NCBI RefSeq assembly: GCF_000720325.1
Contig: NZ_JOJM01000015.1
Coordinates: 71,433 to 135,432 of the forward strand
Reading direction: 5' to 3'
From: Streptomyces sp. NRRL B-1347
GTDB lineage: Bacteria; Actinomycetota; Actinomycetes; Streptomycetales; Streptomycetaceae
DNA length: 64,000 bases
Positions 38,501 to 48,506 of this stretch are shown piece after piece (position 1 is the first letter of the stretch; each line of letters starts with the position of its first letter). The notes beneath the pieces are model-generated. The model did not search any database. It saw nothing but the letters and a program-made list of their open reading frames with translations, and was not told the DNA's origin. The position numbers and the translations under genes were made by a program.

Positions 38501-40105
38501 GTGAGCACTGCTGCCAACGGCAAACCGGTCGTACTCATCGCTGAAGAGCTGTCGCCCGCGACCGTCGAAGCCCTGGGCCCGGACTTCGAGATCCGGCACT
38601 GCAACGGCGCGGACCGCGCGGAGCTGCTGCCCGCCATCGCCGACGTCGACGCCATCCTGGTCCGCTCCGCGACCAAGGTCGACGCCGAGGCCATCGCCGC
38701 CGCCCGCAAGCTGCGGGTCGTCGCCCGCGCGGGCGTCGGCCTCGACAACGTCGACGTCTCCGCCGCCACCAAGGCGGGCGTCATGGTGGTGAACGCGCCC
38801 ACCTCGAACATCGTCACCGCCGCCGACCTGGCCTGCGGTCTGATCCTCGCCACCGCCCGCAACATCCCGCAGGCCAACACCGCGCTGAAGAACGGCGAGT
38901 GGAAGCGCTCCAAGTACACCGGTGTGGAGCTGGCCGAGAAGACCCTCGGCGTCGTCGGCCTCGGCCGCATCGGCGCGCTCGTGGCGCAGCGGATGTCCGC
39001 GTTCGGCATGAAGGTCGTCGCCTACGACCCGTACGTGCAGCCCGCGCGCGCCGCGCAGATGGGCGTGAAGGTGCTCTCGCTCGACGAGCTCTTGGAGGCC
39101 TCGGACTTCATCACCGTGCACCTGCCGAAGACGCCCGAGACCGTGGGTCTCATCGGCGACGAGGCGCTGCACAAGGTCAAGCCCGCCGTCCGCATCGTGA
39201 ACGCCGCCCGCGGCGGCATCGTCGACGAGGAAGCGCTGTACTCGGCGCTCAAGGAGGGCCGCGTCGCGGGCGCCGGCCTCGACGTGTACGCGAAGGAGCC
39301 GTGCACCGACTCCCCGCTGTTCGAGCTCGACCAGGTCGTGTGCACCCCGCACCTCGGCGCGTCCACCGACGAGGCGCAGGAGAAGGCGGGCATCTCGGTC
39401 GCCAAGTCCGTACGGCTCGCGCTCGCGGGCGAGCTGGTCCCCGACGCGGTGAACGTGCAGGGCGGTGTCATCGCCGAGGACGTGCGCCCCGGCCTGCCGC
39501 TCGCCGAGAAGCTCGGCCGGATCTTCACCGCCCTCGCGGGCGAGGTCGCGGTGCGCCTCGACGTCGAGGTGTACGGCGAGATCACCCAGCACGACGTGAA
39601 GGTGCTCGAACTGTCCGCCCTCAAGGGCGTGTTCGAGGACGTCGTGGACGAGACCGTCTCGTACGTGAACGCGCCGCTGTTCGCGCAGGAGCGCGGTGTC
39701 GAGGTGCGGCTCACCACCTCCTCCGAGTCGCCCGACCACCGCAACGTGGTCACCGTGCGCGGCACGCTCGGCGACGGCGAGGAGGTCGCGGTCTCCGGCA
39801 CGCTCGCCGGACCCAAGAACCACCAGAAGATCGTCGCGGTCGGCGAGTACGACGTGGACCTGGCGCTCGCCGACCACATGGTCGTGCTGCGGTACGCGGA
39901 CCGGCCGGGTGTCGTCGGCACCGTCGGGCGCGTCCTCGGCGAGGCCGGGATCAACATCGCGGGCATGCAGGTCGCTCGCGCTGACGTGGGCGGGGAGGCG
40001 CTGGCCGTCCTCACCGTCGACGACACCGTGCCGCCCGCGGTGCTCGCGGAGGTCGCCGCCGAGATCGGGGCGACGTCCGCCCGCTCGGTGAACCTGGCCG
40101 ACTGA
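38501..40105 (+). CDS. serA: D-3-phosphoglycerate dehydrogenase
   Basis: A 534-residue type I enzyme catalysing the first step of serine synthesis. The NAD motif is VVGLGRIGALVA, and catalytic Arg (NAARGGIVDE), Glu (YAKEPCTDSP) and His (TPHLGAS) are present. After residue 320 come the allosteric substrate-binding domain and a C-terminal ACT domain (about 462-534, VVLRYADRPGVVGTVGRVLGE), the layout of mycobacterial SerA, which is serine inhibited. GTG 38501 follows GTGAGGACTC; the GTG at 38489 is an alternative. Monocistronic and followed by a repeat-derived hairpin. Confidence 0.97.
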   Translation: MSTAANGKPVVLIAEELSPATVEALGPDFEIRHCNGADRAELLPAIADVDAILVRSATKVDAEAIAAARKLRVVARAGVGLDNVDVSAATKAGVMVVNAPTSNIVTAADLACGLILATARNIPQANTALKNGEWKRSKYTGVELAEKTLGVVGLGRIGALVAQRMSAFGMKVVAYDPYVQPARAAQMGVKVLSLDELLEASDFITVHLPKTPETVGLIGDEALHKVKPAVRIVNAARGGIVDEEALYSALKEGRVAGAGLDVYAKEPCTDSPLFELDQVVCTPHLGASTDEAQEKAGISVAKSVRLALAGELVPDAVNVQGGVIAEDVRPGLPLAEKLGRIFTALAGEVAVRLDVEVYGEITQHDVKVLELSALKGVFEDVVDETVSYVNAPLFAQERGVEVRLTTSSESPDHRNVVTVRGTLGDGEEVAVSGTLAGPKNHQKIVAVGEYDVDLALADHMVVLRYADRPGVVGTVGRVLGEAGINIAGMQVARADVGGEALAVLTVDDTVPPAVLAEVAAEIGATSARSVNLAD

Positions 40106-40141
40106 CAGGCCTCGCTCCATCGGCGCTGCGCGCCGCGTCCT

Positions 40142-40185
40142 CAAACGCCGGACGGGCTGGAAACCTCCAGCCCGTCCGGCGTTCG
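40142..40185. terminator. Repeat-derived perfect hairpin after serA
   Basis: Two inverted repeat cores (CAAACGCCGGACGGGCTG and its complement) abut, giving an 18-bp perfect stem at 40144-40161 / 40166-40183 with the loop AACC. It lies 40 bp after serA and just before the MFS remnant, so it can act as terminator for both strands. Confidence 0.8.
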
Positions 40186-40190
40186 GCGTG

Positions 40191-40494
40191 TCAGCGCAGG
40201 GACTTGGCGGCCAGGCCCGCGGCCAGCAGGAGCACCGCCGCGCCGATGGAGCCCAGGACCGCCATCCCGAGGGCGCCGCCGAACTCCTGGCCCGTCTCCA
40301 GGAGGGAGGAGGCCGCGCCCGCCTTCTCCGCGGGGGCCGCCCCGAGCGCCAGGTCCGTCAGCTGGGAGCCCACGGCCACGGCCCCGCAGGCGAGCACCCC
40401 GGCCCCGGTGAGCACCGTCCACATCGCGTCCGTACCGGCGGCGAAGAGCAGGCCGTAGCCGCAGGCCGAGAGCACGAAGCCGCCCGCGAGGGGC
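40191..40494 (-). pseudogene. MFS transporter remnant (C-terminal about 100 residues only)
   Basis: On the minus strand the frame reads AGGFVLSACGYGLLFAAGTD, continues through a second and third hydrophobic helix, and includes PAEKAGAASSLLETGQEFGGALGMAVLGSIG, which is the last-helix region of 14-TM EmrB/QacA-type major facilitator exporters. A normal member has about 500 residues; only the last 100 remain. The homology stops at about 40491, exactly where a plus-strand TetR C-terminus begins. It is therefore the truncated 3' end of a transporter whose 5' part, promoter and partner regulator start have been deleted. Confidence 0.75.
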
Positions 40495-40496
40495 GG

Positions 40497-40769
40497 CTCT
40501 ACACCACCCTGCTCAACGGCCTCATGGTGCAGTGGCTCTTCGACCCGGGCTCGGCCACCACCGCCGGGCAGCTCACGGAGGGGCTGCGGCGGGTGGCGGA
40601 GCGGGTCTCGGCGGACGAGGGCCGGCGTCTAAGCGGGCATGATGAAGTCCGCCGCATGCTGGAAGCGCCCCGAAGGGGCGCGGGGAACTGCGCGACCAGC
40701 CTCGACGAACCCGCAGGCGAACGACGGCATGGCACGGCGGATCCAGCGGAGCGCTTAGCGCAGCCGTGA
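40497..40769 (+). pseudogene. TetR-family regulator remnant (C-terminal end only)
   Basis: The plus-strand frame begins LYTTLLNGLMVQWLFDPGSA and continues TTAGQLTEGLRRVAERVSADE, the characteristic C-terminal helix pair of TetR-family repressors (about 45 residues). No DNA-binding domain precedes it. Beyond about 40634 the frame runs through a dispersed hairpin repeat to a stop at 40769, so the native end is also lost. It faces the MFS remnant; an ancestral divergent MFS/tetR pair with a deletion spanning both 5' ends explains the arrangement. Confidence 0.7.
40664..40700 (+). repeat. Second dispersed-type hairpin repeat
   Basis: GCGCCCC-gaa-GGGGCGC (40665-40681) followed by GGGGAACTGCGCGACCAGC is a sequence I know as common between Streptomyces genes. 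It lies at the end of the TetR remnant and next to the 3' end of the PucR-type regulator. Confidence 0.6.
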
Positions 40770-41924
40770 CGCCTTCAGGGCCATGTGCAGGAGCAGCCGG
40801 TCCTCGCCCTCGTCCAGGTCCAGCTTCGTGAGCTGCTCCACGCGCGAGAGGCGGTAGTACAGCGTCTGGCGGTGGATGCCCAGTTCCGCCGCGGCCCGGC
40901 CCGCCTGGCCCGCGCAGTCGAGGAACACCTCGGCGGTGCGGGCCAGTTCGCGGTGCGCGGGGGCCAGCAGCGCCCGGGCCACGGCGTCCTGCGCGGCCTC
41001 CGCGGGCAGCGCGGTGAGCAGCCGGTAGGGGCCGATGTCCGACCAGCGGGCGAGCGGCCCGAGCCGGGGCTCGGCGAGCGCCGCGCGGGCCGCCGCCGAC
41101 GCCTCCGCCCAGGCCGCGCCCAGCTCCTCCAGGCCGTGCCGGGCGCCCGCGACCCCGGCCGTCGCGCCGCCGCCCGCCGACTCCGCGAGGCGGGCCGCCG
41201 TCGTGAGCGCGGGGGTCAGGGCGTCCGCCGAGCGCAGCCGCACCAGCACCGCGAGCGACTGCCCCACGGCACCCGTCGTGATCCACGGCACCGTGCACAG
41301 GGCCGTCGCCCCCGGCACGGTCCGCAGCGCGGGCGCGTCCTCCGGGCCCGCCGCGGGCCACGGCGCCACGCACACCACCGCGTGCAGGCCCTCGCCGCGC
41401 GCCCCCAGCGCCGTGCGGAGCGCCGCCACCGCCATGTCCCGCTGCCAGCCGCGCTCCGCCGTCAGGGCCGCCCGGAACTCGCGGGTCAGGTCGGCGCCCG
41501 CCTGCGCCTCGTCGGCGAGCAGCGCGCCGATCCGGGCGGCCACCTCCATCGCGGCGCCGAGCCGCGCCTCCGTGGGGCCCGGCTCGCCGTCGAGCAGCCA
41601 CACATAGCCCAGGGCGTAACCCCGGTGGCGTACCGGCAGGCAGATCCGGCCGCGGTGCACGCCCGCCTCCGGGGTCGGCGGGATGCGGACCGGGGCGGTG
41701 GCGCGCGTGATGCCGAAGCTCTCGAACCAGGAGCGGACCGCCGCCGTGGAGCGGCGGGTGAGGATCGAGCGGGTGCGGACCGGGTCGAGGTCCGCCGCCT
41801 CGAAGCCGTCGCCGCCGTCGTGGGCGCCGAAGGCGATCAGTTCGAAGTCGCGGTTCTCCAGGGTCGCGGGCGCGCCGAGCAGGGCCGAGATCTCGTCGAC
41901 CAGTTCCTGGTAGTCGCCCTTCAC
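40755..41924 (-). CDS. PucR-type helix-turn-helix regulator of proline catabolism (PutR-like)
   Basis: A 389-residue regulator with a central GAF-like/CdaR region and a C-terminal PucR helix-turn-helix (about 345-385, [19 protein letters not shown]). GTG 41924 is preferred because GGAAGGG lies about seven bases upstream; an in-frame ATG at 41999 is an alternative. It is divergent from proline dehydrogenase and pruA, the arrangement in which such regulators activate proline utilisation. The 259-bp intergenic region carries two strong inverted repeats that could be its sites. The proline role is inferred from context. Confidence 0.85.
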   Translation of the reverse strand: MKGDYQELVDEISALLGAPATLENRDFELIAFGAHDGGDGFEAADLDPVRTRSILTRRSTAAVRSWFESFGITRATAPVRIPPTPEAGVHRGRICLPVRHRGYALGYVWLLDGEPGPTEARLGAAMEVAARIGALLADEAQAGADLTREFRAALTAERGWQRDMAVAALRTALGARGEGLHAVVCVAPWPAAGPEDAPALRTVPGATALCTVPWITTGAVGQSLAVLVRLRSADALTPALTTAARLAESAGGGATAGVAGARHGLEELGAAWAEASAAARAALAEPRLGPLARWSDIGPYRLLTALPAEAAQDAVARALLAPAHRELARTAEVFLDCAGQAGRAAAELGIHRQTLYYRLSRVEQLTKLDLDEGEDRLLLHMALKASRLR

Positions 41925-42076
41925 CCGGGCCCTTCCTTCGCTCCGTGCGGGCTGTGCCGCCTGCCCGGTTCCCTCGTCGTCAATGCTTTCGAAGGCCATT
42001 CTCGCGCAGTCCGGCACCGGACTCAGACATCTGTCTGAGATCCAGCCCACGGATGCGTGACAGGTGTCGATAGCTC

Positions 42077-42155
42077 AGGATCGGAGGGATCCTTAGGTTT
42101 CACGGTGGTTCTCCGTGCCGTACCAGTTTTGTCGCAAAAATGATGCCGGTACGGC
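42077..42155. promoter_or_regulatory. Nested palindromes between put regulator and proline dehydrogenase
   Basis: AGGATC-ggagg-GATCCT (42077-42093) is followed by a large palindrome: outer arms GCCGTACC (42117-42124) and GGTACGGC (42148-42155), inner arms TTTTG-tcg-CAAAA (42127-42139). The AT-rich centre is exceptional in this DNA. These are likely operator and promoter sites of the divergent genes. Confidence 0.55.
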
Positions 42156-42183
42156 TTCGTTCGTACTCCCGTGGAGGTGCCCC

Positions 42184-43110
42184 GTGCTGGGTCCCGTGAT
42201 CCTTGCCGCGTCGCGCAGTGACAAGATGCGCCGTTTCGTTTCGGCGGCGCCGGGCACCAAGCAGGTCGTCGACCGCTTCATCGCCGGTGAGACCGTCGAC
42301 CAGGTCGTCCCGATCGTCGAGGACGCGGTCGGCAAGGGCCTGGAGGTCACCCTCGACGTCGTCGGTGAGGACATCACCACCGTCGAGCAGTCGTACGCCG
42401 CGCGCGACGCGTACCTGGAGCTCATCGACCGCCTCAAGGACCTCGGCTTCGGCGAGAAGGCCGAGATGTCCGTGAAGCTGTCGATGTTCGGCCAGGCGCT
42501 GGAGAACGGCCACGAGCTGGCCCTCGCCAACGTCCGCCCGGTCGTCGAGGCCGCCGCCGCCATCGGCACCACCGTGACCCTCGACGCCGAGGACCACACC
42601 ACCCTCGACTCGATGTTCGCCATCCACGACGAGCTGCGGAAGGACTTCCCGCAGACCGGCTGCGTCATCCAGGCGTACCTCTTCCGCACCGAGGACGACG
42701 CCCGTCGCCTGGCCGAGAACGGCAGCCGCGTGCGCATCGTGAAGGGCGCCTACAAGGAGCCCGCCGAGGTCGCGTACCAGGACAAGGCGGAGATCGACAA
42801 GGCGTACGTCCGCATCCTGAAGATCCTGATGGAGGGCGACGGCTACCCGATGATCGGGTCCCACGACCCGCGCCTGATCGCCATCACCCAGGAGCTGGCG
42901 CGGCGCGCCGGGCGCAAACTGGACGAGTACGAATTCCAGATGCTGTACGGCATCCGCAGCGAGGAGCACCTGCGGCTCGCCGCGGAGGGCCACCGGATGC
43001 GCGTGTACACCGCCTACGGCACCGACTGGTACGGCTACTTCATGCGCCGCCTGGCGGAGAAGCCGGCGAACCTGCTGTTCTTCGGCCGCTCCATCCTCAC
43101 CAAGGGCTGA
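42184..43110 (+). CDS. Proline dehydrogenase
   Basis: A 308-residue monofunctional flavoenzyme that oxidises proline to pyrroline-5-carboxylate and passes electrons to the respiratory chain. All PRODH barrel motifs are visible: DAEDHTTLDSM, RIVKGAYKEPAEVAYQ (the RxxKG lysine), GSHDPRL, EFQMLYGIRSE and the C-terminal RVYTAYGTDWYGYFMRRLAEKPAN that binds substrate. GTG 42184 is used with GGAGG upstream; the frame is open to 42115 without homology. It is followed after 55 bp by pruA, the next pathway enzyme, so the two form an operon under the divergent PucR-type regulator. Confidence 0.95.
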   Translation: MLGPVILAASRSDKMRRFVSAAPGTKQVVDRFIAGETVDQVVPIVEDAVGKGLEVTLDVVGEDITTVEQSYAARDAYLELIDRLKDLGFGEKAEMSVKLSMFGQALENGHELALANVRPVVEAAAAIGTTVTLDAEDHTTLDSMFAIHDELRKDFPQTGCVIQAYLFRTEDDARRLAENGSRVRIVKGAYKEPAEVAYQDKAEIDKAYVRILKILMEGDGYPMIGSHDPRLIAITQELARRAGRKLDEYEFQMLYGIRSEEHLRLAAEGHRMRVYTAYGTDWYGYFMRRLAEKPANLLFFGRSILTKG

Positions 43111-43165
43111 GCCGCCCGCACCCTCCACGCACAGAGCCCCCCGCACAGAAGGAGCTAAGGAACTC

Positions 43166-44797
<1,632 letters not shown>

Positions 44798-44830
44798 CGC
44801 CCGACCGGGGGCGCACGCCCTCCTGAACCC

Positions 44831-44867
44831 CCGCCCCCGGCCTGGGCCCCACCCCGGCCGGGGGCGG
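44831..44867 (+). terminator. Hairpin terminator after pruA
   Basis: CCGCCCCCGGCC (44831-44842) pairs perfectly with GGCCGGGGGCGG (44856-44867) around a 13-nt loop and is followed by TGTTGTGT. Confidence 0.85.
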
Positions 44868-44919
44868 TGTTGTGTAGGTTGCGACGACACGGCGGCGCGC
44901 GACCCAGGGGGCCTTGCGG

Positions 44920-45654
44920 GTGGACGATCCGAAGCACACGGACGATCCGAGGCACACGGCTGATCCGCAGCACACGGACGGTGCGCGGAATCCGGACGGG
45001 CCGGGGGACCGGCCGTCGGTGGTCCTGTTCGACCTCGGCAACGTGCTGTTCCGTGACCCCTGGGAAGCCCTCCTGCTGACCGAGGGCGCGGGCCTCGCCG
45101 ACCGCATCGGGCTCGACCGCGGCGAGGTGGAAGCGGCCGGGCGCCGGCTCTGGCGCCGGTTCAGCGTGGTCGAGGCCGATGAGCAGGCGTACTGGGACGC
45201 GCTGGGCCGTGAGCTCGGCAGAGCGGTGCCGCCCTCGCTCGTCAAGGAGCTAGAGGAGCACCTCCTGCTCGCCAACCCGGCGGCGGGCGAGCTCCTCGCG
45301 GCGGCCGCGGACGGCGGGTCCCGGCCGGTGGGCATCGCCTCGAACAACACGTCCTTCTGGTACGCGAAGCAGGCCGAGCGCCTGTCCCTGCACCGGTGGG
45401 TGGACCCCCGACTCGTCTTCCTCTCCCACGAGCTGGGGGTGACGAAGGGCGCCCGGGGGCGCGGCCTCCTCGAAGCGGCCGCCGAGCGCACGCATCCGCC
45501 GTCGACCCTGCTGATCGAGGACCGGGCGGGCAATCTGCGCCGCGCGCGGGGCCTCGGCTTCCGGACGGCGGCGTACGCGTTTGAGGGAGCGGCAGCTTCG
45601 GAAGGCTTCAAGACCACGGACTCGCGGGAGCTGCTGAGGAGACTCTCGGTATGA
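44920..45654 (+). CDS. HAD-family hydrolase (YihX-like)
   Basis: A 244-residue haloacid-dehalogenase-superfamily phosphatase. Motif I is VVLFDLGNVLF (nucleophile Asp; the usual second Asp is Gly, as in YihX-type enzymes), motif II GIASNN, motif III the KGARGRGL lysine, and motif IV LLIEDRAGNL. GTG 44920 follows AGGGGG at eight bases. The first about 30 residues are unusual: three DDPxHT repeats (DDPKHT, DDPRHT, ADPQHT) with codon usage weaker than the rest, so the functional start could be later. The stop overlaps the next ATG. Sugar-phosphate phosphatase activity is a family guess. Confidence 0.82.
   Translation: MDDPKHTDDPRHTADPQHTDGARNPDGPGDRPSVVLFDLGNVLFRDPWEALLLTEGAGLADRIGLDRGEVEAAGRRLWRRFSVVEADEQAYWDALGRELGRAVPPSLVKELEEHLLLANPAAGELLAAAADGGSRPVGIASNNTSFWYAKQAERLSLHRWVDPRLVFLSHELGVTKGARGRGLLEAAAERTHPPSTLLIEDRAGNLRRARGLGFRTAAYAFEGAAASEGFKTTDSRELLRRLSV
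44923..44979 (+). repeat. Threefold 18-bp coding repeat
   Basis: GACGATCCGAAGCACACG occurs three times in tandem with minor changes, encoding DDPKHT, DDPRHT and ADPQHT at the N-terminus of the HAD protein. Confidence 0.8.
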
Positions 45655-46349
45655 GCGTGCCGCCACCGTCGCCCCCGCCATCGCCGCCCCCTCCGGAGTC
45701 CTCCGGGCGCCCGCCCCGCAAGGGCCCCGCCGGAGTGCGGCCCCCGGACGCCGAATCCGGCCTCGCGGCGCCGTCGCCGGTGGTCGCCACGCTCCTGGCC
45801 GAGTACAACTCGCTGCGGCAGGAGAGCCTCCAGGCCATCACCAACCGCATCCAGATCATGAACTTCGCGTTCACCTCGCTCGCGGTGGTCGTCGCGGCCG
45901 TCCTGACGTCCGACCTGTCCCGCGGCGTCCTGATCCCCGCCTGCCTGGTCTTCGTCCCCGCGGCGGCCAAGGCGAGCCTGCTGATCTGGCTGGGCGAGTA
46001 CCACCGGTCGCAGCGGGCGGGCCAGGGCGTCGCCGCGGTCGAGCGCCGGATCAACGCGCTGCTCGGCGGCAGCGCCGTGCTCAGCTGGGAGTCCCGCCTC
46101 GTCTCCTCCGGCACGCACATGGGCTATCCGTACGTGGCGACGGCCGCGTTCATCCTGAGTACCGGCGTGCTCGCTGAGCTCCTCGGCGCCTACTTCCTGA
46201 TCGAGCGGTACGCCAGCGGCGGCACGCTCTGGGACAACGTCGCGCTCGGCGGAGCGGTGGCGCTCTACGCGGCGCTGACCGAGGCGGTCTTCCTGCGGTT
46301 CTTCCGGACGCGCTGGCGGGCCATCCGCAGTGCGACGCACAGCGGATAG
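45651..46349 (+). CDS. Four-helix membrane protein of unknown function
   Basis: A 232-residue protein starting at ATG 45651, which overlaps the HAD stop (ATGA) and so is translationally coupled. The first 45 residues are proline rich (SVPPPSPPPSPPPP). Then come four hydrophobic segments near residues 70-87, 92-112, 160-183 and 194-214, with an amphipathic stretch between the second and third (VERRINALLGGSAVLSWESR). No catalytic motif or known family was recognised. The coupling to a phosphatase is the only functional hint. Confidence 0.75.
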   Translation: MSVPPPSPPPSPPPPESSGRPPRKGPAGVRPPDAESGLAAPSPVVATLLAEYNSLRQESLQAITNRIQIMNFAFTSLAVVVAAVLTSDLSRGVLIPACLVFVPAAAKASLLIWLGEYHRSQRAGQGVAAVERRINALLGGSAVLSWESRLVSSGTHMGYPYVATAAFILSTGVLAELLGAYFLIERYASGGTLWDNVALGGAVALYAALTEAVFLRFFRTRWRAIRSATHSG

Positions 46350-46357
46350 CGCCGGGG

Positions 46358-47236
46358 CTAGGCCCCCGCGCGGCGGCCGAGGAAGTCCTCGACCAGGGCG
46401 GCGATCTGCCCGGCGTGCGTCTCCAGGGCGAAGTGGCCCGTCGGCAGCAGGTGCACCTCGGCCTCGGGCAGGTCCCGCTGGAAGGCGGTTGCGCCGGCCC
46501 GCACGAAGATCTGGTCGTGCGCGCCCCACACCGCGAGCACCGGCACCTGGCTCTCGCGGAAGTACGCGTGGAAGTCCGGGTACAGCGCGATGTTGCCGCC
46601 GTAGTCGCCCATGAGGGCGAGCTGGACGGCGTCCTGCCCCGCGCGCGCCATGGCCGCGGTGTCGTGCTCCCACGCGTCCGGGCTGATCAGGTCGCGGTAG
46701 CGGTCGGGGACGCCGTGCGTGTACTGCCACTTGATGCCTTCGGGGGAGCGGATCTCCCGCACGGCCGCGGCGGTCTCCTCGTTCGGGTCCTTGATGTACG
46801 CGAACACGGGCGCCCAGGCCTCGGCGCCGAGGCCCTCCTCGTACGCGTTGCCGTTCTGCGTGACGATCGCGGTGATCCGCCCCGGGTGGGCGAGGGCGAG
46901 GCGCAGACCGATCGGCGCGCCGTAGTCCTGGACGTACAGCGCGAACCGGGTCAGGCCGATCCGCTCGGTGAACTCGGCGGTGACGTCGGCCAGTTCGGCG
47001 AAGGTGTACGGGAAGGAGTCGGCGGCGGGCGCCGCCGAGCGGCCGAAGCCGATGTGGTCAGGGGCGATGACGCGGAAGCGGTGGGCGAGGCGCGGGATGA
47101 GGTCCCGGAACATGTGCGAGCTGGACGGGAAGCCGTGCAGCAGGAGCAGCACGGGGGCGTCGGCGGGCCCCGCCTCGCGGTAGAAGACCTCGTGCCCGCG
47201 GACGGTGGTGGTGCGGTGGTGGACCTGGGTACTCAT
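46358..47236 (-). CDS. Alpha/beta hydrolase, haloalkane dehalogenase/epoxide hydrolase type
   Basis: A 292-residue alpha/beta-fold hydrolase. The oxyanion motif is HGFP (34-37); the nucleophile is Asp104 in YVQDYGAPIG, not Ser, which places it with haloalkane dehalogenases and epoxide hydrolases. The acid lies in WGAHDQIF and the catalytic His in TGHFALETH. The start ATG 47236 has AGAGGA almost touching it. It is divergent from the Old Yellow Enzyme gene, with an operator-like palindrome nearer the latter. The substrate is likely a halogenated compound or epoxide, but this is family inference. Confidence 0.88.
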   Translation of the reverse strand: MSTQVHHRTTTVRGHEVFYREAGPADAPVLLLLHGFPSSSHMFRDLIPRLAHRFRVIAPDHIGFGRSAAPAADSFPYTFAELADVTAEFTERIGLTRFALYVQDYGAPIGLRLALAHPGRITAIVTQNGNAYEEGLGAEAWAPVFAYIKDPNEETAAAVREIRSPEGIKWQYTHGVPDRYRDLISPDAWEHDTAAMARAGQDAVQLALMGDYGGNIALYPDFHAYFRESQVPVLAVWGAHDQIFVRAGATAFQRDLPEAEVHLLPTGHFALETHAGQIAALVEDFLGRRAGA

Positions 47237-47358
47237 TCCTCTAACCCCTCATTCTCGCTTTGGTGGTTGCGTGCGGGATGAGTGCATCACGGACTCAGCT
47301 AACCAGTCAAGATGTTTTTAAGGGTTAGGGAAGGGGGCTCGGGCCCGGCTGTGCGGAC

Positions 47359-47387
47359 TTGAAACTGACACCTGTGTCAGCTTCTAC
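47359..47387 (+). promoter_or_regulatory. Promoter with embedded palindromic operator before OYE gene
   Basis: TTGAAA (47359-47364) is a good -35. The next bases, CTGACACCTGTGTCAG (47365-47380), form 7-bp inverted arms, and a weak TTCTAC -10 follows. A palindrome between -35 and -10 is a classic repressor site, probably for a TetR- or MarR-type protein encoded elsewhere. Confidence 0.5.
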
Positions 47388-47396
47388 CGTTCCGGC

Positions 47397-48506
47397 ATGA
47401 CGCAGAACACGCTCCTCACCCCGTACGCAGCCCCCTTCGGCAACCTCCCCAACCGCATGGTCATGGCCCCCATGACCCGCTTCCGCGGCGAGGAGGACGG
47501 CACCCCGCAGCCGATCGTCGCCGACTACTACGCCCAGCGGGCGAGCGCCGGGCTCATCGTCACCGAGGGCATCTGGCCCAGCAGCCGCGGCCAGAGCGGC
47601 TGGCGCATCCCCGGCCTGGAGACGGCCGCGCACGTCGCGGGCTGGCGCCGGGTCACCGAGGCCGTGCACGCCGCGGGCGGGCGGATCTACGCCCAGCTCA
47701 TGCACGGCGGCCGGCACGGCCACCCGCTGTCCCGCATCGACGGCGACGCGCCCGCCGCCCCCTCCGTCGTGGTCTCGCCCGAGCTGGTGCACGTGCGCGA
47801 CGGCGGCAAGGCCGAGCCGGTGACCCCGCGCGTGATGACCCTCGACGACATCCGCACCGCCGTCGACGACCACGTGGCCGCGGCCCGCAACGCCGTCGAA
47901 GCGGGCTTCGACGGCGTCGAACTGCACGGCGCCAACAGCTACTTGATCCACCAGTTCCTCGCCGACAACACCAACCTCCGCGACGACGCGTACGGCAGGG
48001 GTTCGACCGGGAACCGCATCCGGTTCGCGGTGGAGGTGGTCCGCGCGGTCGCCGACGCCATCGGCGCCGAGCGGCTCGGCCTGCGGCTCTCGCCCGGCAA
48101 CCCGCAGTTCGGCATGTACGAGGCCGACCCGGGGCCGGTCTACCGCGCGCTGCTCGACGAGCTCGACGGCCTCGGCCTCGCCTATCTGCACCTCACCGAC
48201 AACGACCGCTACCCCGCCCTGGCCGACCTGCGCCCCCACTGGAGCGGCACCCTCATCGCCAACGTCGGCGAGAACGGCGACCCGACGACCAAGGAGGCGG
48301 GCGAGGCCGTCGTCGCCGACGGCCGCGCCGACCTCGTCTCCTACGGCAGGGCGTTCCTCACCACGCCGGACCTGCCGCACCGCTTCGCCGTGGGCGCGCC
48401 GCCGAACGACCTCGACGCGGCGCACCTGTACACCAACGGCGCCGAGGGGTACACCGACTACCCCGTGCTGCCTGCCCGGGAGCTTCAGACCTCCACGAGC
48501 ACCTGA
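47397..48506 (+). CDS. Old Yellow Enzyme-family alkene reductase
   Basis: A 369-residue FMN-dependent NAD(P)H:flavin oxidoreductase of the N-ethylmaleimide reductase group. Recognisable segments are NRMVMAPMTRFR (FMN binding), AQLMHGGRHGHP (the substrate-binding His pair is partly kept), GFDGVELHGANSYLIHQFL, NLRDDAYGRGSTGNRIRF and the C-terminal DLVSYGRAFLTTPDLPHR. Such enzymes reduce activated C=C bonds of enones, nitroesters and maleimides, often in electrophile detoxification. It has its own promoter with an operator-like palindrome, suggesting induction by its substrates. Its last 22 bases overlap the convergent nitroreductase gene. Confidence 0.92.
   Translation: MTQNTLLTPYAAPFGNLPNRMVMAPMTRFRGEEDGTPQPIVADYYAQRASAGLIVTEGIWPSSRGQSGWRIPGLETAAHVAGWRRVTEAVHAAGGRIYAQLMHGGRHGHPLSRIDGDAPAAPSVVVSPELVHVRDGGKAEPVTPRVMTLDDIRTAVDDHVAAARNAVEAGFDGVELHGANSYLIHQFLADNTNLRDDAYGRGSTGNRIRFAVEVVRAVADAIGAERLGLRLSPGNPQFGMYEADPGPVYRALLDELDGLGLAYLHLTDNDRYPALADLRPHWSGTLIANVGENGDPTTKEAGEAVVADGRADLVSYGRAFLTTPDLPHRFAVGAPPNDLDAAHLYTNGAEGYTDYPVLPARELQTSTST

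Noticed and set aside
40188..40769. A single 193-codon plus-strand gene
   Set aside because: Its first half is antisense to an MFS fragment and only residues from about 40497 resemble a protein (a TetR C-terminus).
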